A stretch of DNA of 64,000 nt from Dactylis glomerata (GCA_007115705.1 QXEO01000531.1:9192342-9256341), one strand, 5' to 3'. Shown: positions 11,283 to 22,864, numbered from the stretch's first letter. Notes: generated by a model not told the origin, from the sequence alone. Program-made: numbers and translations.

Positions 11283-11827
11283 TCATTGGCACATCTCATC
11301 ACATCACATCAAATATTTCCAGAACATTGTTTATATACCGGTGCGAAGTGGAGACTGTTAAGTTGAACTTCCACTCAGAACTTTATGCTACACTAGATTG
11401 CAACTTGAATTGTGGACTATGCCTTGAACTACAAGTTTGGTGCGCACTAGTTTCACACAGCCTAGACCGATACTAGGCTGCCGCAAGGCTTCCCCGCGGT
11501 TTGGAGCTTATGCGTCATACTCCATGTCCTTTCATGAGTTTATTAGAGAGCACCCAACTCCCATAGACTGCGACGTTTGACAGTCAGACTCATATAGGTG
11601 TGTTCTTCAAAAGATGTTTTGCAGGGCAACATCTCTGCTATAAACAAGCCAGTTAGAACACATTAAGATAAATATCAACCTGCCATGCAGATTAGGAGAG
11701 TATTGCATCTATATGGAGTGGTAGTATAATGTAAGGATACTCTCCTCTCAGCTGACCAACAGCTTGTCTCCCAACTCTAATTCACGGGATCTCCGATCAC
11801 ATAGAGTGGGTTACCATTGTGGACAAC

Positions 11828-14800
11828 TCAAAGTGTGGGTCTCAAACCCATCTCCCTCGATGCATTATCTATCACATTGCGTGATAGACCCTTTGTGAAG
11901 GGATCTGCCAGATTTTTAGATGTTTGGATATAATCCAACGCAATAACTCCGGAGTTTCTCATTTTCCTGACAGATTTCAGTCTCCTCTTCACATGTCTTG
12001 ATGACTTCATATTGTCCTTAGAACTGTTTACTTTGATGATCATAGTTTGATTATCACAGTTCATAGGAATTGTGGGTATAGGTTTTTCAACCACAGGCAA
12101 GTCCATGAAGAGCTCTCGAAGCCACTCTGCTTCAACAGTGGCTGTGTCTAATGCTGTGAGTTCTGCTTCCATAGTTGACCTCGTTAAGATGGTCTGCTTG
12201 CAAGACTTCCAGGAAACAGCACCACCACCAAGTGTAAACACATAACCACTTGTGGCCTTAGTCTCATCAGCATCAGAAATCCAATTCGAGTCACTATACC
12301 CTTCAAGTACCCTTGGATACCCAGAGTAGTGAACTCCATAGCTCGCAGTGCCACTCAAATAACGCAAAACCCTTTCAAGGGCCTGCCAATGAACATCTCC
12401 AGGATTTGACACAAACCGACTCAACTTGCTAACAGCAAGAGATGTCAGGCCTCGTAGCGCTGGCCAAATACATAAGCGAGCCAATAATCTGAAAATATCT
12501 CAGCTGATCTTTAGCATCCTTAGGATCTCCCTGATTCTTTCGAACCAACATGCTAGGATCATATGGCGTAGGAGAAGACTTGCAGTCGCTATACCCAAAA
12601 CGACTCAAGATCTTTTCCACATAGTGAGATTGAAGCAGTGTTATCCCACCATCGTCATCTCTCAGTAGCTTGATGTTCAAGATCACATCAGCCACTCCTA
12701 GATCTTTCATCTCAAAACAATGAGATAGAAAGTCTTTGACCTCCTTGATAACATCAAGACTGGTCCCAAATATCAGTATATCATCAACATACAGACATAA
12801 GATAACTCCTTGGCCCCCACCATGGCGATAGTACACACACTTGTCAGCTTCGTTAACAACAAAGCCTATACCAGTTAAAGTTCTTTCAAACTTCTCATGC
12901 CACTGCTTAGGTGCTTGCTTAAGACCATACAAAGACTTCAGCAACTTACACACCTTTCCTTCTTGACCACCTACCACAAATCCATCCGGCTGATCCATAT
13001 AAATCTCCTCATCTAACTCTCCATTTAGGAAAGCCGTCTTAACGTCCATTTGATGAACGAGAAGACCATGCGAGGCAGCCAGGGATAGTAGTACTCTGAT
13101 AGTGGTCAATCTGGCCACAGGTGAATAAGTATCAAAGAAGTCTTCCCCTTCTTTCTGGGTATAACCCTTAGCAACAAGGCGTGCCTTGTACTTCTCAATA
13201 GTACCGTCAGGTCTAAGCTTCTTCTTGAACACCCACTTACATCCTACAGGTTTGCACCCATAAGGACGATCAGTAATTTCCCAAGTTCCATTTGCCAAGA
13301 TGGAATCCATCTCACTGCGAACGGCTTCTTTCCAGTAGTCAGCATCTTGAGATGCATAGGCTTCTGAAATAGAAGTGGGAGTGTCATCCACGAGGTATAC
13401 AATAAAATCATCACCAAAGGTCTTTTCAGTCCTCCGTCTCTTACTCCTAGTAGGAGCTTTATTGTTATCCTCCACAGGATTATCAGAGTGTTCTATCGAA
13501 ATGGTGGGTTCAGGAATTGTAAATAATTCTTGACTAGATGAACTAGGCATCTCCTGATTTGATGAACTAGACGAACCTTTCATTGGAAAGATGTCCTCAA
13601 AGAAAGTCGCATCATTCGACTCCATAATAGTACCAACACGCATGTCAGATACTTCAGATTTTACTATCAAAAATCTATAGCCAATGCTGTGAAACGCATA
13701 TCCCAGAAGAACACAGTCCACAGTTTTTGGTCCAAGCTTTCGCTTCTTGGGTACTGGCAAGTTTACCTTTGCCAAACAACCCCAAGTCCGTAAGTAAGAG
13801 ATTTTTAACCTTTTCTTTTCCCATTCCTCAAATGGTGTAATTTCTTTGTTCTTTGTGGGAACCCGATTTAGGACATGACACACAGTCAAGATCGCCTCCC
13901 CCCACCATGCCTTGGAGAGACCCGAAGTGTCTAACATGGCGTTAACCAAATCAGTTAGAGTACGGTTCTTTCTTTCAGCCACCCCGTTAGATTGGGGCGA
14001 GTAGGGAGGCATCCTCTCATGGATTATACCATGTTCCGCACAAAAAGAATCAAATTCATTGGAAAAGAACTCTCCACCATGATCGGACCTAAGCCGCTTA
14101 ATCTTTCGATCAAGTTGATTTTCTGCTTCAGCTTTATAGATTTTGAAATAGTTCAAAGCTTCATCTTTAGATTTCAGAAGATACACATAACAGTATCTGG
14201 TGGAGTCATCAATTAATGTCATGAAATATTTCTTTCCACCTTTTGTCAACTCACCATTCATCTCACAAAGATCTGAATGTATGAGCTCTAGTGGTGCCAA
14301 ATCTCTTGCCTCCGCAGTCTTATGAGACTTGCGAGGTTGCTTTGCTTGCACGCACACTTGGCACTTAGAGCCCTTGACATTAGTAAATTTCGGAATTAAA
14401 CTCATGTTGGCTAGCCGCGTCATGCAACCAAAGTTAATATGACAAAGTCGTGAATGCCAAATATTGGACTCATTATCATTGCAAACATGATTAATAACTT
14501 TAGTGCATAAGTCTGACAAAGAAAGGCGGAACAAGCCTCCGCACTCATAGCCTTTCCCAACAAATTGTCCATACTTAGATATTACAACTTTATTGGACTC
14601 AAAAACCAACTTAAAACCATCTCGACACAGAAGAGATCCGTTGACAAGATTTTTATTGATGGAGGGAACGTGCTGCACATTCTTCAGTTGTACGGTCTTC
14701 CCCGAAGTGAACTTCAGATTTACCGTACCAACACCTTGAACAAAAGCACGTGAGCCGTTTCCCATCAGCACGGAGCCAGCCCGTGCGACCTGATAAGAAG

Positions 14801-16232
14801 AAAACATGGAAATATCAGCACATACATGTATATTGGCACCTGTGTCTATCCACCATTCAGGTGAATGACAAACTGAAAGGATAGTAGGAAATATACCGTA
14901 CCCAGCATCCTTCATATCGGTATCACCAACAACAACATTGGCAGAATTGCCGCTGTTTCCATGTGAACGCTTATCAAAGCATTTAGGGCAGCTAGGAGCC
15001 CAATGATTCGGATCACCACACACATGGCAGGATCCTTTCTTCTTATACTCAGTCTTCTTCTTGAAGTTGGTAGTCTGCGAGGCCTTGTTCTTGCCATTAA
15101 ACTTTCCCTTGCCCTCAAACTTGTTCTTATTCTTTGACTTGTGGGACTGGAAGTTATTTTTCTGCACCACATGTGCACTAGAACTTCCATCAAAGCCTCG
15201 AACACGTGTATCCTTTGCTCTCGCCTTTTCCTCAACATGAAGAGAACCAATGAGATCCGAAACGGAAAACTCCTGTCTCTTATGTTTTAGAGAAGTAGCA
15301 AAGTTCCTCCATGAAGGAGGAAGCTTGGCAATAATGCCACTGGCCACGAACTTGTCCGGTAAGGTACACTTGAACTGCTCGAGTTCTTTGGCAAGAGACT
15401 GTATCTCATGAGCCTGCTCCACAATGGGACGGTCATCAGTCATCTTATAATCATAGAATTGCTCCATGATATACAGCTCAGTGCCAGCGTCAGAAACACC
15501 AAATTTGGCTTCCAACGCATCCCACGCATCCTTGCCATTATCAAATGACATATAGGTGTCAACAATGTTGTCACCAAGAATGTTGAACAAAGCCTCCATA
15601 AACATGGTGTCGACTTTCTGAAAAGCTTCCTCCTGAGCAGGAGAAAGATCTCCCTCGGGTCTGCCAAGAGTGGCGCTATAGCAGCCTAGGTTTTTCAACC
15701 ATAGAACTGCTCTCGTGCGCCATCTCTTATAATGGACACCATCAAAGGGAGGCGGCCTGGTAGCCGCGGCCAAACCAGTTGGACTCAGTTGCCTATAATC
15801 AGGTTTTTGGATTGTTGAAAATATAAGCAATTTACCATAAGATTTAATCTGAAATAACCAATAATAAAGCATGATGATAATTGCAGAAATTAACCTAATC
15901 ATGCATACTAGCAGAATAGACGAACAGATGACATCTAACACAGATAAAGAGATCACATCTATTCCACACGCTAGTACAAGAAATTGTAACATAAACTGTA
16001 AAAGATGGGTACAGATTGCATACGGTGCTGCAGGAGGATCCACGTTCGCGTTCAGATTCGTGTTGGCGTTGAGGTTCGCGTTGGCGTTGGCACCAGCATC
16101 ATTAGCCATGTCGTCGATGTAGAGGCTGCTGATGTCCGGGAAGAAGTCCTCGTCGGGGAAGGAGTCGTCGGTCGACGTGATGCCTTCAGTAGTCGCGCAG
16201 AAGCGCTCCCCAAAAACCTGATCGCCCCTCAC
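11828..16232 (-). pseudogene. Copia Gag-Pol polyprotein with LTR-encoded start, one frameshift
   Basis: The frame opens at ATG 16232 inside the 5' LTR and runs 1267 codons to a stop at 12429, then continues in another frame to 11828. In order: LTR leader with ANANANLNAN-type repeats (about 40-70), hydrophobic stretch that is probably unspliced intron (70-147), gag core, CCHC knuckle CHVCGDPNHWAPSC (about 405), protease WWIDTGA (about 463), integrase HHCC and D,D,E core with LRSDHGGEFF and PYSPQSNGVAERKNRT, RT with MDVKTAFLNGEL and YVDD (about 1149), then RNase H with YSDSNWISD and a C-terminal DPFTKGL motif. The only clear lesion is a frameshift near 12438 within SATRPDIS...AVSKLSR, at the RT/RNase H join. 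There is no ATG between the LTR end and the gag core, so initiation must be in the LTR leader. Confidence 0.9.
15793..16023 (-). other. Candidate 231-nt intron spanning the 5' LTR / internal junction
   Basis: Donor CACC|GTATGC (16023) lies in the LTR; acceptor GATTATAG|GC (15793) lies 20 nt inside the internal region. The interval is T-rich like plant introns, has 231 nt (77 codons) and no stop in the Gag frame. Splicing joins CC and G into a Pro codon and keeps the frame. If unspliced, it encodes a strongly hydrophobic stretch unlike any Gag. Confidence 0.55.
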
Positions 16233-16827
16233 CCGTACAGGTTCACAAGAGGCGGGGTTCCGGAGGCCTACTGTCCCGTCGTCTGGTGCACGCCGGAAGA
16301 GGGGATGGAGAAGGTGTAGCGGCGGCGCAAGGCTCTGGAGGCGAGAGACGGGATGTGATACGGTGTGATTAGGGTTTGCGCCTAAGCTTGCTTATATAGC
16401 GCCGCTCGGGTAAGACGTGGGGCGCAGCCCACGTCCGAGTTAGTAACAGCCCACGATCCGGAAAAACCGGAAACGGCTGATAGAAAAATAACTCGCACAG
16501 TAGTTTTCCCGAACAGCAAAAAGATAAGTAAGCTCGGCACCGAGGCACAATTCCGCAAACCGCGGCGCGCGCGCGCGTCGTGATGAGGCGAGGCGAGGCG
16601 AGGCGTGGCGAGGCGGGCGGCGGAGGAGGAGCGCGCGTGTAAGTCTCTCCTCTTCTCTCACTTTAGGAGGTAGTAGAACACTCCACTATATATATTGGTG
16701 CAACTCCCCTCAAACTAGCAAGGTGGGACTAAACTTTGGTGCCATCCCCTGCTAGGCATGAATGGGCCAAGAGAATTTCAGAATTTGTATTGGGCCGTGG
16801 ACCAAAGCCCACAGCCAAATTCCAACA
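15813..16827 (-). repeat. 5' LTR of the Copia element
   Basis: 1015 bp. The minus strand holds a TATA box (16391-16400), the Gag-Pol start codon (ATG, 16232) and a leader rich in Asn-Ala repeats. A GC-rich short tandem repeat (GAGGC units, 16583-16617) lies upstream in U3. No tRNA-iMet primer site (TGGTATCAGAGC) follows the LTR end; the sequence there is ATCCAAAAACCTG. Confidence 0.95.
16391..16400 (-). promoter_or_regulatory. TATA box of the Copia 5' LTR
   Basis: Minus strand GCTATATAAG in a GC-rich context, about 160 nt upstream of the leader ATG at 16232. A second copy is in the 3' LTR at 10831-10840 and would point towards the host exon. Confidence 0.6.
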
Positions 16828-16988
16828 GTACTTACTATAAACAAGAGACGAAAAACAATGACACTTGACACCTGAATTGCGCCATATGTTCAGCAGCTGT
16901 CATGGTTGGATTCATGTCGCTGATACTGGCAGTTGGATACTGGTGCCCAAGTTAAATGACCCCTGCGACAAACAATTTGTAAAATGAT

Positions 16989-17131
16989 TTATTTTTTTGA
17001 CGGAACCTCGTCAGAGGACGGGGAGCTTCCGCATTACATTAAAGAAAGAGAGAAAACGATCCAGTTAATAAGGGAAACCGGATCCAAAGACCATACAAGC
17101 ACGGTTAATTAAGGGAACCGGCGAAAACCAC
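16989..17131 (-). mobile_element. Short 5'-truncated poly(A) retroposon (SINE or LINE tail)
   Basis: The 143-bp insert starts with a T-run (poly(A) on the minus strand) followed by GACGGAACCTCGTCAGAGGA. It is flanked by the 8-bp direct repeat AAAATGAT (16981-16988 and 17132-17139), the mark of target-primed insertion. It lies between two candidate exons of the minus-strand host gene. Confidence 0.75.
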
Positions 17132-17139
17132 AAAATGAT

Positions 17140-18009
17140 CCATACAGTACTGAAGTTGTCATTGTTGGATTTATGTTGGTAGAACTAATGCCCAGGTCAA
17201 AAGATTCCTGTTCCAAAATAACATTGGTGATGTGATTACTTGTCTGGCGTATGCTAGATATGAAAAATAGCATACAACTATTTACACTGTTACCACATCA
17301 TCTGGTTTCAATAAGGATCGATCTGGACGACGACAAACCTGCTTGAACTCGATCAGCTCGGTTGTTACTTGCGTGGGTGTCCGTCGAGTAGCTCGAACGG
17401 CGGCACGACGTCGAGGTCGAGCTGCAGTTTAAGAAAAACTGTGAGCTACCCGTAGGCGGCCCGGCGTTCACGACGGCAGGACGCAGCTTGGTCCTCCTCG
17501 ATCAAAGCCAGGTGAAGAACTTACGCGCAGTTTGCGCGGCACGTTCGGCGTACGGCGAGCAGCTAGGCTGGGGTTCAATGGCGAGGTGTTCGTGCAGGTA
17601 GGTGAAGATGGTGTGCTAGGTATGCGCGTCCGTCCAGCCGCTCACTCGACGGTGCGTTGGAGGAAGCGGCGGCGCGGTCGATCTCAACGAAGGGCAATAC
17701 GTATGAGGCAGTTTGAGCTTTTCGTTGCTAAATTACCGGCACGTTCTGCTTTTTTCCCCTTTTCCTTCAGCCTCCACCTCCACGTCAGGTCCAAGCCTTA
17801 TCAGCGCGTAAGAAGTCCGTAACTCTCCGTAGGTTTAGCATTTCCGCCCACGAACCAACCAGCGGATTTTAAGTCCAACCTCCCTCAAACTCCCATTCCC
17901 TAACACCAACTCCCCCCAACCAAACATGCTGTTGAGTAACCACTAATTCTCTCCCTCTCTCGCACACACAAAACGCAATAAGCCGACGAACGCGGCAGGT
18001 AGATACACC
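17140..18009. other. Intergenic segment between divergent genes
   Basis: Holds the candidate upstream exon of the minus-strand gene (to 17207) and, further right, GC-rich sequence that may be a bidirectional promoter region for it and for the plus-strand exon at 18010. The 17880-18000 part is C/A-rich and resembles a plant 5' untranslated leader. No transposon was recognised. Confidence 0.3.
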
Positions 18010-18396
18010 ATGGACTGGCGGCGGGCGGGGAGCCCGACGTACGGCCGCCGGCGCCCTGCGGCGGGGATGTACTCTGCCCCTGCGTCCCCGGCACACCCCC
18101 TCGTCCAGCCCGCGTCGTCGTCGGCGCACCCGATGGCTGCGCGGTCCAAGGCGCGCGCCGCGGCGGCGCTGGCGCATGTCATGGCGCGTCCGGGCGCGCG
18201 CGTCGCCGCCGCCGCGGAGGAGGACGACTTCGAGAACGGGTACGGGGACGACGTCCGGGACCAGGTGGCCGGTGGCGGTGGCACTAACGCGCGGAACGAC
18301 GGTGGCCGGAGCCCCTTGCACGGGTACGGCGGCGGCCGGAGCACCGGCGGCGGCGGCGTCGTCAAGGACAAGTACTTCGGTTTCGCGTTGCCCAAG
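18010..18396 (+). CDS. First exon of a host gene of unknown function (no downstream exon found)
   Basis: ATG in a good plant context (CACCATGGAC) opens 129 codons ending exactly at AAG|GTATGT, a strong splice donor. The product is GC-rich and basic at the N terminus, with SPTYGRRRP, SAPASPAHP and an alanine-rich RAAAALAHVMA helix, then an acidic patch (EEDDFENGYGDD) and Gly/Arg-rich sequence to KDKYFGFALPK. The order SP-x-YGR, SPAHP, A-rich xxVMA, acidic patch reminds me of SCD2-type N termini, but this is recall only. The following 1.6 kb is AT-rich and repeat-like, so the rest of the gene is either far away or lost. Confidence 0.5.
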
Positions 18397-20066
18397 GTAT
18401 GTATTTACTGCTAATTACTCGTTACTAGCTTCGCCAGCCATGGTAGTATCGTAATAGCACCGTTAATGTTTCCTATTTTTTGGCATATCTGCATATGTTT
18501 TAGGCTGTGTTTCTTTGGTACTCCTACTAGAGTTTAGATGGACGGTAGAAGTAATAGAAGTACTCCGTAGAATGTAACCAATCTCTTCGGTAAAGGAAAT
18601 ACTAAGAGACATGCTTGCCTTGTGTGTGTGATTTTTACAAAGTTGTTGGCAGCTCGATCACTCGAGCCGTGTTAGCGTAGACGAGCTAGTATTTGTTTTG
18701 TCTCAAAGTTCCCTGCTGAACAATGACTTTATTAATTTAAATTCGGACACCGCAATGCCTATTATCTAAAAAAAAGTTTGCCTGCTGAACATTCGGAACT
18801 CGATCCCTGCCGTACAAGTGCATTTTGATTTTTGACCGGCGAAATTGGGGCTCGATCTACGTGGGTCAGAACTTAGGCAAGTCATAGTGCTAGTTTTATA
18901 GTTAGTACCATGCAAACTAGGTTCACAAAATTATTTATGTGATAGTTAGTTAATGAAGAGAGAGGAGATTAGAGTATTATTGTAGTACTATATTATAGTG
19001 TACGAGAAATATAAAGCTTAAATAAATCTTGTACACACATTTATATTAAGATACTACAAAACAATAAATACAATAAGTATATGATACTACTTTATGATAC
19101 CATGTATTATAAACATAGTATCATACTGTACAAAAGTATCATATACATAATATAATCCCCACTATGGTCAGACTTAGCAAAATAGCAGGTAGCTTAGGAA
19201 ATCGAAAAGTTAATTACTGGGAATCCCGAGGTGGTCTGGTCGACGCCCTCCGCGTCTCTATGCACTGTCAACGCGCCTAATTAATGCGTGTCCCCTAACT
19301 CTGACCTTTTTAGCTTTGATTAATCGGCAACGATCCGCCGACCAAAGCTGGGAAAACCTCACAGTGTAGACTCCACGCGATCTAGTCCGTGCCCACCGCG
19401 GCGATCAGACGTCCGATCGGCATCCCACGGCTGATGCAGGTTCGGCACGCCGTGTCCAACTCTGCACAGGCATGCTGAAATGGGCCGCCAGACACTTATT
19501 AAAAATATATTCTGAAACTATCTCTACCAGGCTATGATGGGCCATGTACACCACATCTTTCCCGGCCCATTGATAACTTTTCTAAAATCATACCTAGTCG
19601 TAGAGGGAGGGTGGATGTGTCTATAATGGCATAGCAAAACATAGACCCCACCTGATGATCATACTTCTTCGCTGCACAACCAACTTTACCAAGGGAAAAC
19701 AAAGACCCCACATACTTCTTCGCCCCTTTCTTTTCTTCTCTAAAGTTTAATTTTTTCAAATATAAACATCTTAGAAAATTTCGGAAAAAATACTATGACA
19801 TAGATAACGTTGCAATCTATCATTCTGTTAATTTTTAGAATAAAATATGTTGTATTTTGAGCTCAATAAAAATAACAAAATTGCACAAAACGACAAAATC
19901 AAGTTTTCTATGCACCGAGGACAAAATCTTGATTTATCTTTTTTACTGATTCCAAAATACATCATATTTCGTTCTAAAAAATTGCATACCGATAAAAATA
20001 CAACATTATCTACACCATGGTATTTTTTCAGATTTTTTGAAAAGATTTAAATTCGAATTTTTGGAG
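18397..20066. other. AT-rich non-coding stretch with a MITE
   Basis: No supported coding region. It holds the Tourist-like MITE at 18876-19173. From about 19500 it is AT-rich sequence of repeat character that continues past the MULE at 21275, indicating that the MULE landed in an older repeat. Confidence 0.4.
18876..19173. mobile_element. Tourist-like MITE (298 bp)
   Basis: Bounded by TTA at 18873-18875 and 19174-19176. The ends GGCAAGTCATAGTG and (reverse complement) GTCTGACCATAGTG form an imperfect terminal inverted repeat. The end core CATAGTG and a 3-bp TTA duplication match the MITE at 54278-54561, fitting the PIF/Harbinger superfamily. The interior is very AT-rich. Confidence 0.6.
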
Positions 20067-20499
20067 GAGAAAAATGCCAATTTAGTACATCAAGTTGTTG
20101 TGAATGTGCGCTTTGGTCACAAACTTGCAAATCCTCAATTCTAGGTCACGAAGTTGCCTTCCACGAGCATTTTGGTCATTCTGTGCCGGCAAGGTTAATT
20201 TGGTTACATGGCAGATTATTATTTTTGTGGAAACCATCCTTAAATTTTGTTTCTTCTCTCTAGAGAACCTTATATCGTTCACAACATTACCCTAGAAAAG
20301 TCGCCCCACTGCAAAGCACGACCTGACCCCACGGTGGCCTATGGTCTGCCGATGGCTTTGCTAGAGGGAGGATGGAGGGAGCACAGATTAGGCAAGCGAC
20401 CACCAGCAGGAGGTCGAGCTCGGGAAGGCAAGCCTTCTCACTTGCTCGGAGAGGCCTTGATTTCCTATGTGCCTCCTCGCGAACACACGATCACGCCTC

Positions 20500-20530
<31 letters not shown>

Positions 20531-21265
20531 CACCAACCGCCACTCGTCGCCTCTAAATAACCAGCCGGTCTGAGAACCGCGCGGCCGTGGTTGATTCTCG
20601 CCAAGGATGCGGACTATCACGTTGAGAGCCGTGCGGAGTGACGGATGCGGGAAGGTGGACACGTGCATGGCCAAAATGAGGAGGAGGAGGAGGAGCATGA
20701 GCCCCAGCCCGGGGGCAGGGGCGAGGTGGCGTACAACTGCGCCGCGGTGTGCTGCTGCTGGAGGTCCTCCCGCTCGTCACTTCCAGGCTCCCCATGGACC
20801 TCGTGCACCACATGCAACTTTGGCAGCACCGACGACGCTGCCTACGGCCTGTCGACAAGGGGTCCGCCTCCCATCTCCCCTAATATCCTCTCAGGGTCTG
20901 GGGCCATGGTTTGGCAGGCGAGGCCCTCCCGCTTTAGGATCTATGGCTAGATGGCGATGATGGGGTCATAGAATGCCAAGAAGGTTAGGGTCAAGCAGGT
21001 CGACGACATCCGCTTCGGCTGGTGGTAAAGAAGGGGTCAATTTGTCCTCTGGTTGGATGGAGGACCAATGGGTGAGAATAAATTAAAAATTATGGGGCAA
21101 TTTGTAGACAAACTATATTTCACATATGCAAACTAACGGTCGCAATCACGGACTGACCAAAGAGCTCACTTGTGTCAACTTTGTGATCTAAAATTCACAA
21201 TTTGCAAGTTCGTAACTAAAGCGCACATTTAGGACAACTTCATGTATCAAATTGGCATTTTTCTC
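20067..21265. mobile_element. Mutator-like element (MULE) with long TIRs, possible Pack-MULE
   Basis: The 9-bp target duplication TTTTTGGAG is perfect at 20058-20066 and 21266-21274. The ends (GAGAAAAATGCCAATTT...) form inverted repeats of roughly 100 bp. No transposase is present. The interior (about 20290-21060) is GC-rich with a CT microsatellite and a short frame containing GEVAYNCAAVCCC, unlike the AT-rich arms. That contrast is typical of captured host sequence, but the donor gene is not identified. Confidence 0.8.
20498..20531. repeat. CT microsatellite
   Basis: Near-uninterrupted TC dinucleotides with one CCC break, inside the GC-rich interior of the MULE, upstream of its short ORFs. 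Such tracts are common in plant 5' leaders. Confidence 0.8.
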
Positions 21266-21274
21266 TTTTTGGAG

Positions 21275-22864
21275 CTTCATATTTCGGGCTCCGTGGAGCC
21301 CGAGCTCCAAATGTACGCACTCCTTACAACAGTTCATTCAAACTTCTTTTTCTCCTTCCTCCATCGCTCTTGCTCTCCCTCTCATCTCCCAGGTGCCCCC
21401 TCTTCCTTCATTCTCTGTCGGCCCCGATCAGAGGAGGGAAGAGGGCCCAACACTGCCTTCCATTCTGTATATCCTCGACTAGTAGCAGTGTCCCGGCTTT
21501 GCGGCTCCTTGTCACTTGGTTCGTGGAGTCTTCTACTGTTTTGGAGAGATGTGCAGGGCTGGATCGAGACTTCTTTCTCGTCGCCGGTCATGGAATGTCT
21601 AGATTTTAACTGCCACTAAATAACCTCCAGGTGATTAATTCAATTCCATTCTCCTCCCCAAACTGATGTTGCTCTTCAAGGATGGATTGATCTTCATCCC
21701 TTTCTGATGTCTATCTTCAATAATTCATCTCCTCTTTTGCCTTTCCATCCGGATTTAGCCCAACAAATATGTTTCTCCTGGCGGTTTGATTCCATTGTTC
21801 TCTCATGGGCTCTCAAGTAGGCTGGTTTAGGGTGTCTGCATGATTCCTCGTTCAATTTCTTGGTGGCGCCCCTAGCTTATTCAAACGATGATTTCTTCTT
21901 CATCTTTATGTTTGAAAGAGGCCAATATACGACTGCTATCTAGCCCTCTTGTGCCTTCCTTTTACCTCCAGTTTGGAGACTTGTTGGGATCGGCCTTGTT
22001 TGCAGGGCCGATCTGTGTTGGTGCGTGAGGCTCCTGTGGGGACATCTTCCTGAGTCAACGAGCTCAGTTCGTCGATGATTTGGTGTTCCGATCGAGCATT
22101 TGTTGCACCGACGAGATATTCTTCTTCATCCCTGGCTACTGAACTGGTTCAATCTGCTTTGAGCGACCTGGAGTTGTATCCGAGGTGAGCGGACGTTCAG
22201 CAGCGTCTCTTTCCTGGTTGCAGTCAGTTGGTCCGGCGAGACAAAGCTTGGTAGCGAAGGGGCACGTGGAGGCAGCGTTTGACGATGACAATGCAACCTT
22301 GAAACGGTTTGACAAGATTTTACTTTGCTCTGACCACATCAAGAGGAGTAGTTTGTTTTTCTTTTGTAAAGCGAGCCCAAGCACCTACTTAGCTATCCCC
22401 TCTATCTGAATTGTTTAAAGGTGCATCAAGATCTGTGTTAGTATTTTTCCCCCTCACAAATAACTCTTTTTTGTATCTCTCACACTATACAATATTTGAA
22501 TCTAAAACTTTGTAGTTCACTGAAACATTTGAGATAGAATGTGGGAAAAATACTTTGGTATTTTTATGACATTAAATATATACCTATTTAAGTAAATTCT
22601 TTTGAATTTTAAAAATTTGAAACTTTCAAATTGCACAAAAATTCCAAACTATTTTTTTGTTTCAGTGATACGCAAAGTTTCAAATAAAATTATTCTACCT
22701 TTTGAGAGATATAAAAAAGAGAAATTGAAAAAAGTTAAGAGGGTGTAGGTACTATGGCGCACGAATTGCTGCGGTGTGTGGGTATCCACTTTGGATTTCA
22801 TTGTAAATTTCAATTTCTATGTGGTTGTATCTCCAACTGGTAATTTTCAGTCCCAAAAACTTGG
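21275..22864. other. Unclassified repeat-like sequence without a supported gene
   Basis: The left part (GGGCTCCGTGGAGCCCGAGC near 21285-21305) continues the repeat broken by the MULE. The middle (21500-22400) has moderate GC and only short ORFs. 22430-22745 is AT-rich. I cannot assign a family. Confidence 0.35.

Larger units (their letters stand above)
10253..16827 (-). mobile_element. Complete Copia LTR retrotransposon, young
   Basis: Two 1015-bp LTRs (10253-11267 and 15813-16827) begin TGTTGAAAATAT and end AATTCCAACA on the plus strand. They are flanked by the TSD GTACT (10248-10252 and 16828-16832). The coding order gag, protease, integrase, RT, RNase H on the minus strand defines Copia. 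By hand alignment I count 15 differences between the LTRs, mostly transitions, so about 1.5% divergence. With the commonly used grass LTR rate of 1.3e-8 per site per year this is roughly 0.6 million years. The element sits in an intron of a small host gene. Confidence 0.95.
10085..17207 (-). pseudogene. Small host gene of unknown function, interrupted by a Copia element in an intron
   Basis: Minus-strand pieces outside the transposon fit an exon chain. One candidate exon starts after an AG at 17207 and encodes a segment with NINPTMT. A second related segment ends at a CAATTCAG|GTGTCA donor at 16872 and contains NPTMTAAEHMAQF, though a frame break lies upstream. The last exon begins after TTATAG at 10223, encodes VGNINLNMTATLPSRG and ends with TGA at 10085. 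The donor and acceptor phases match. Removing the Copia element and one TSD leaves a 68-nt intron with GT and AG ends. The NPTMT/NLNMT echoes suggest internal repetition. I do not recognise the family; it may be a real gene or a remnant. Confidence 0.35.
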
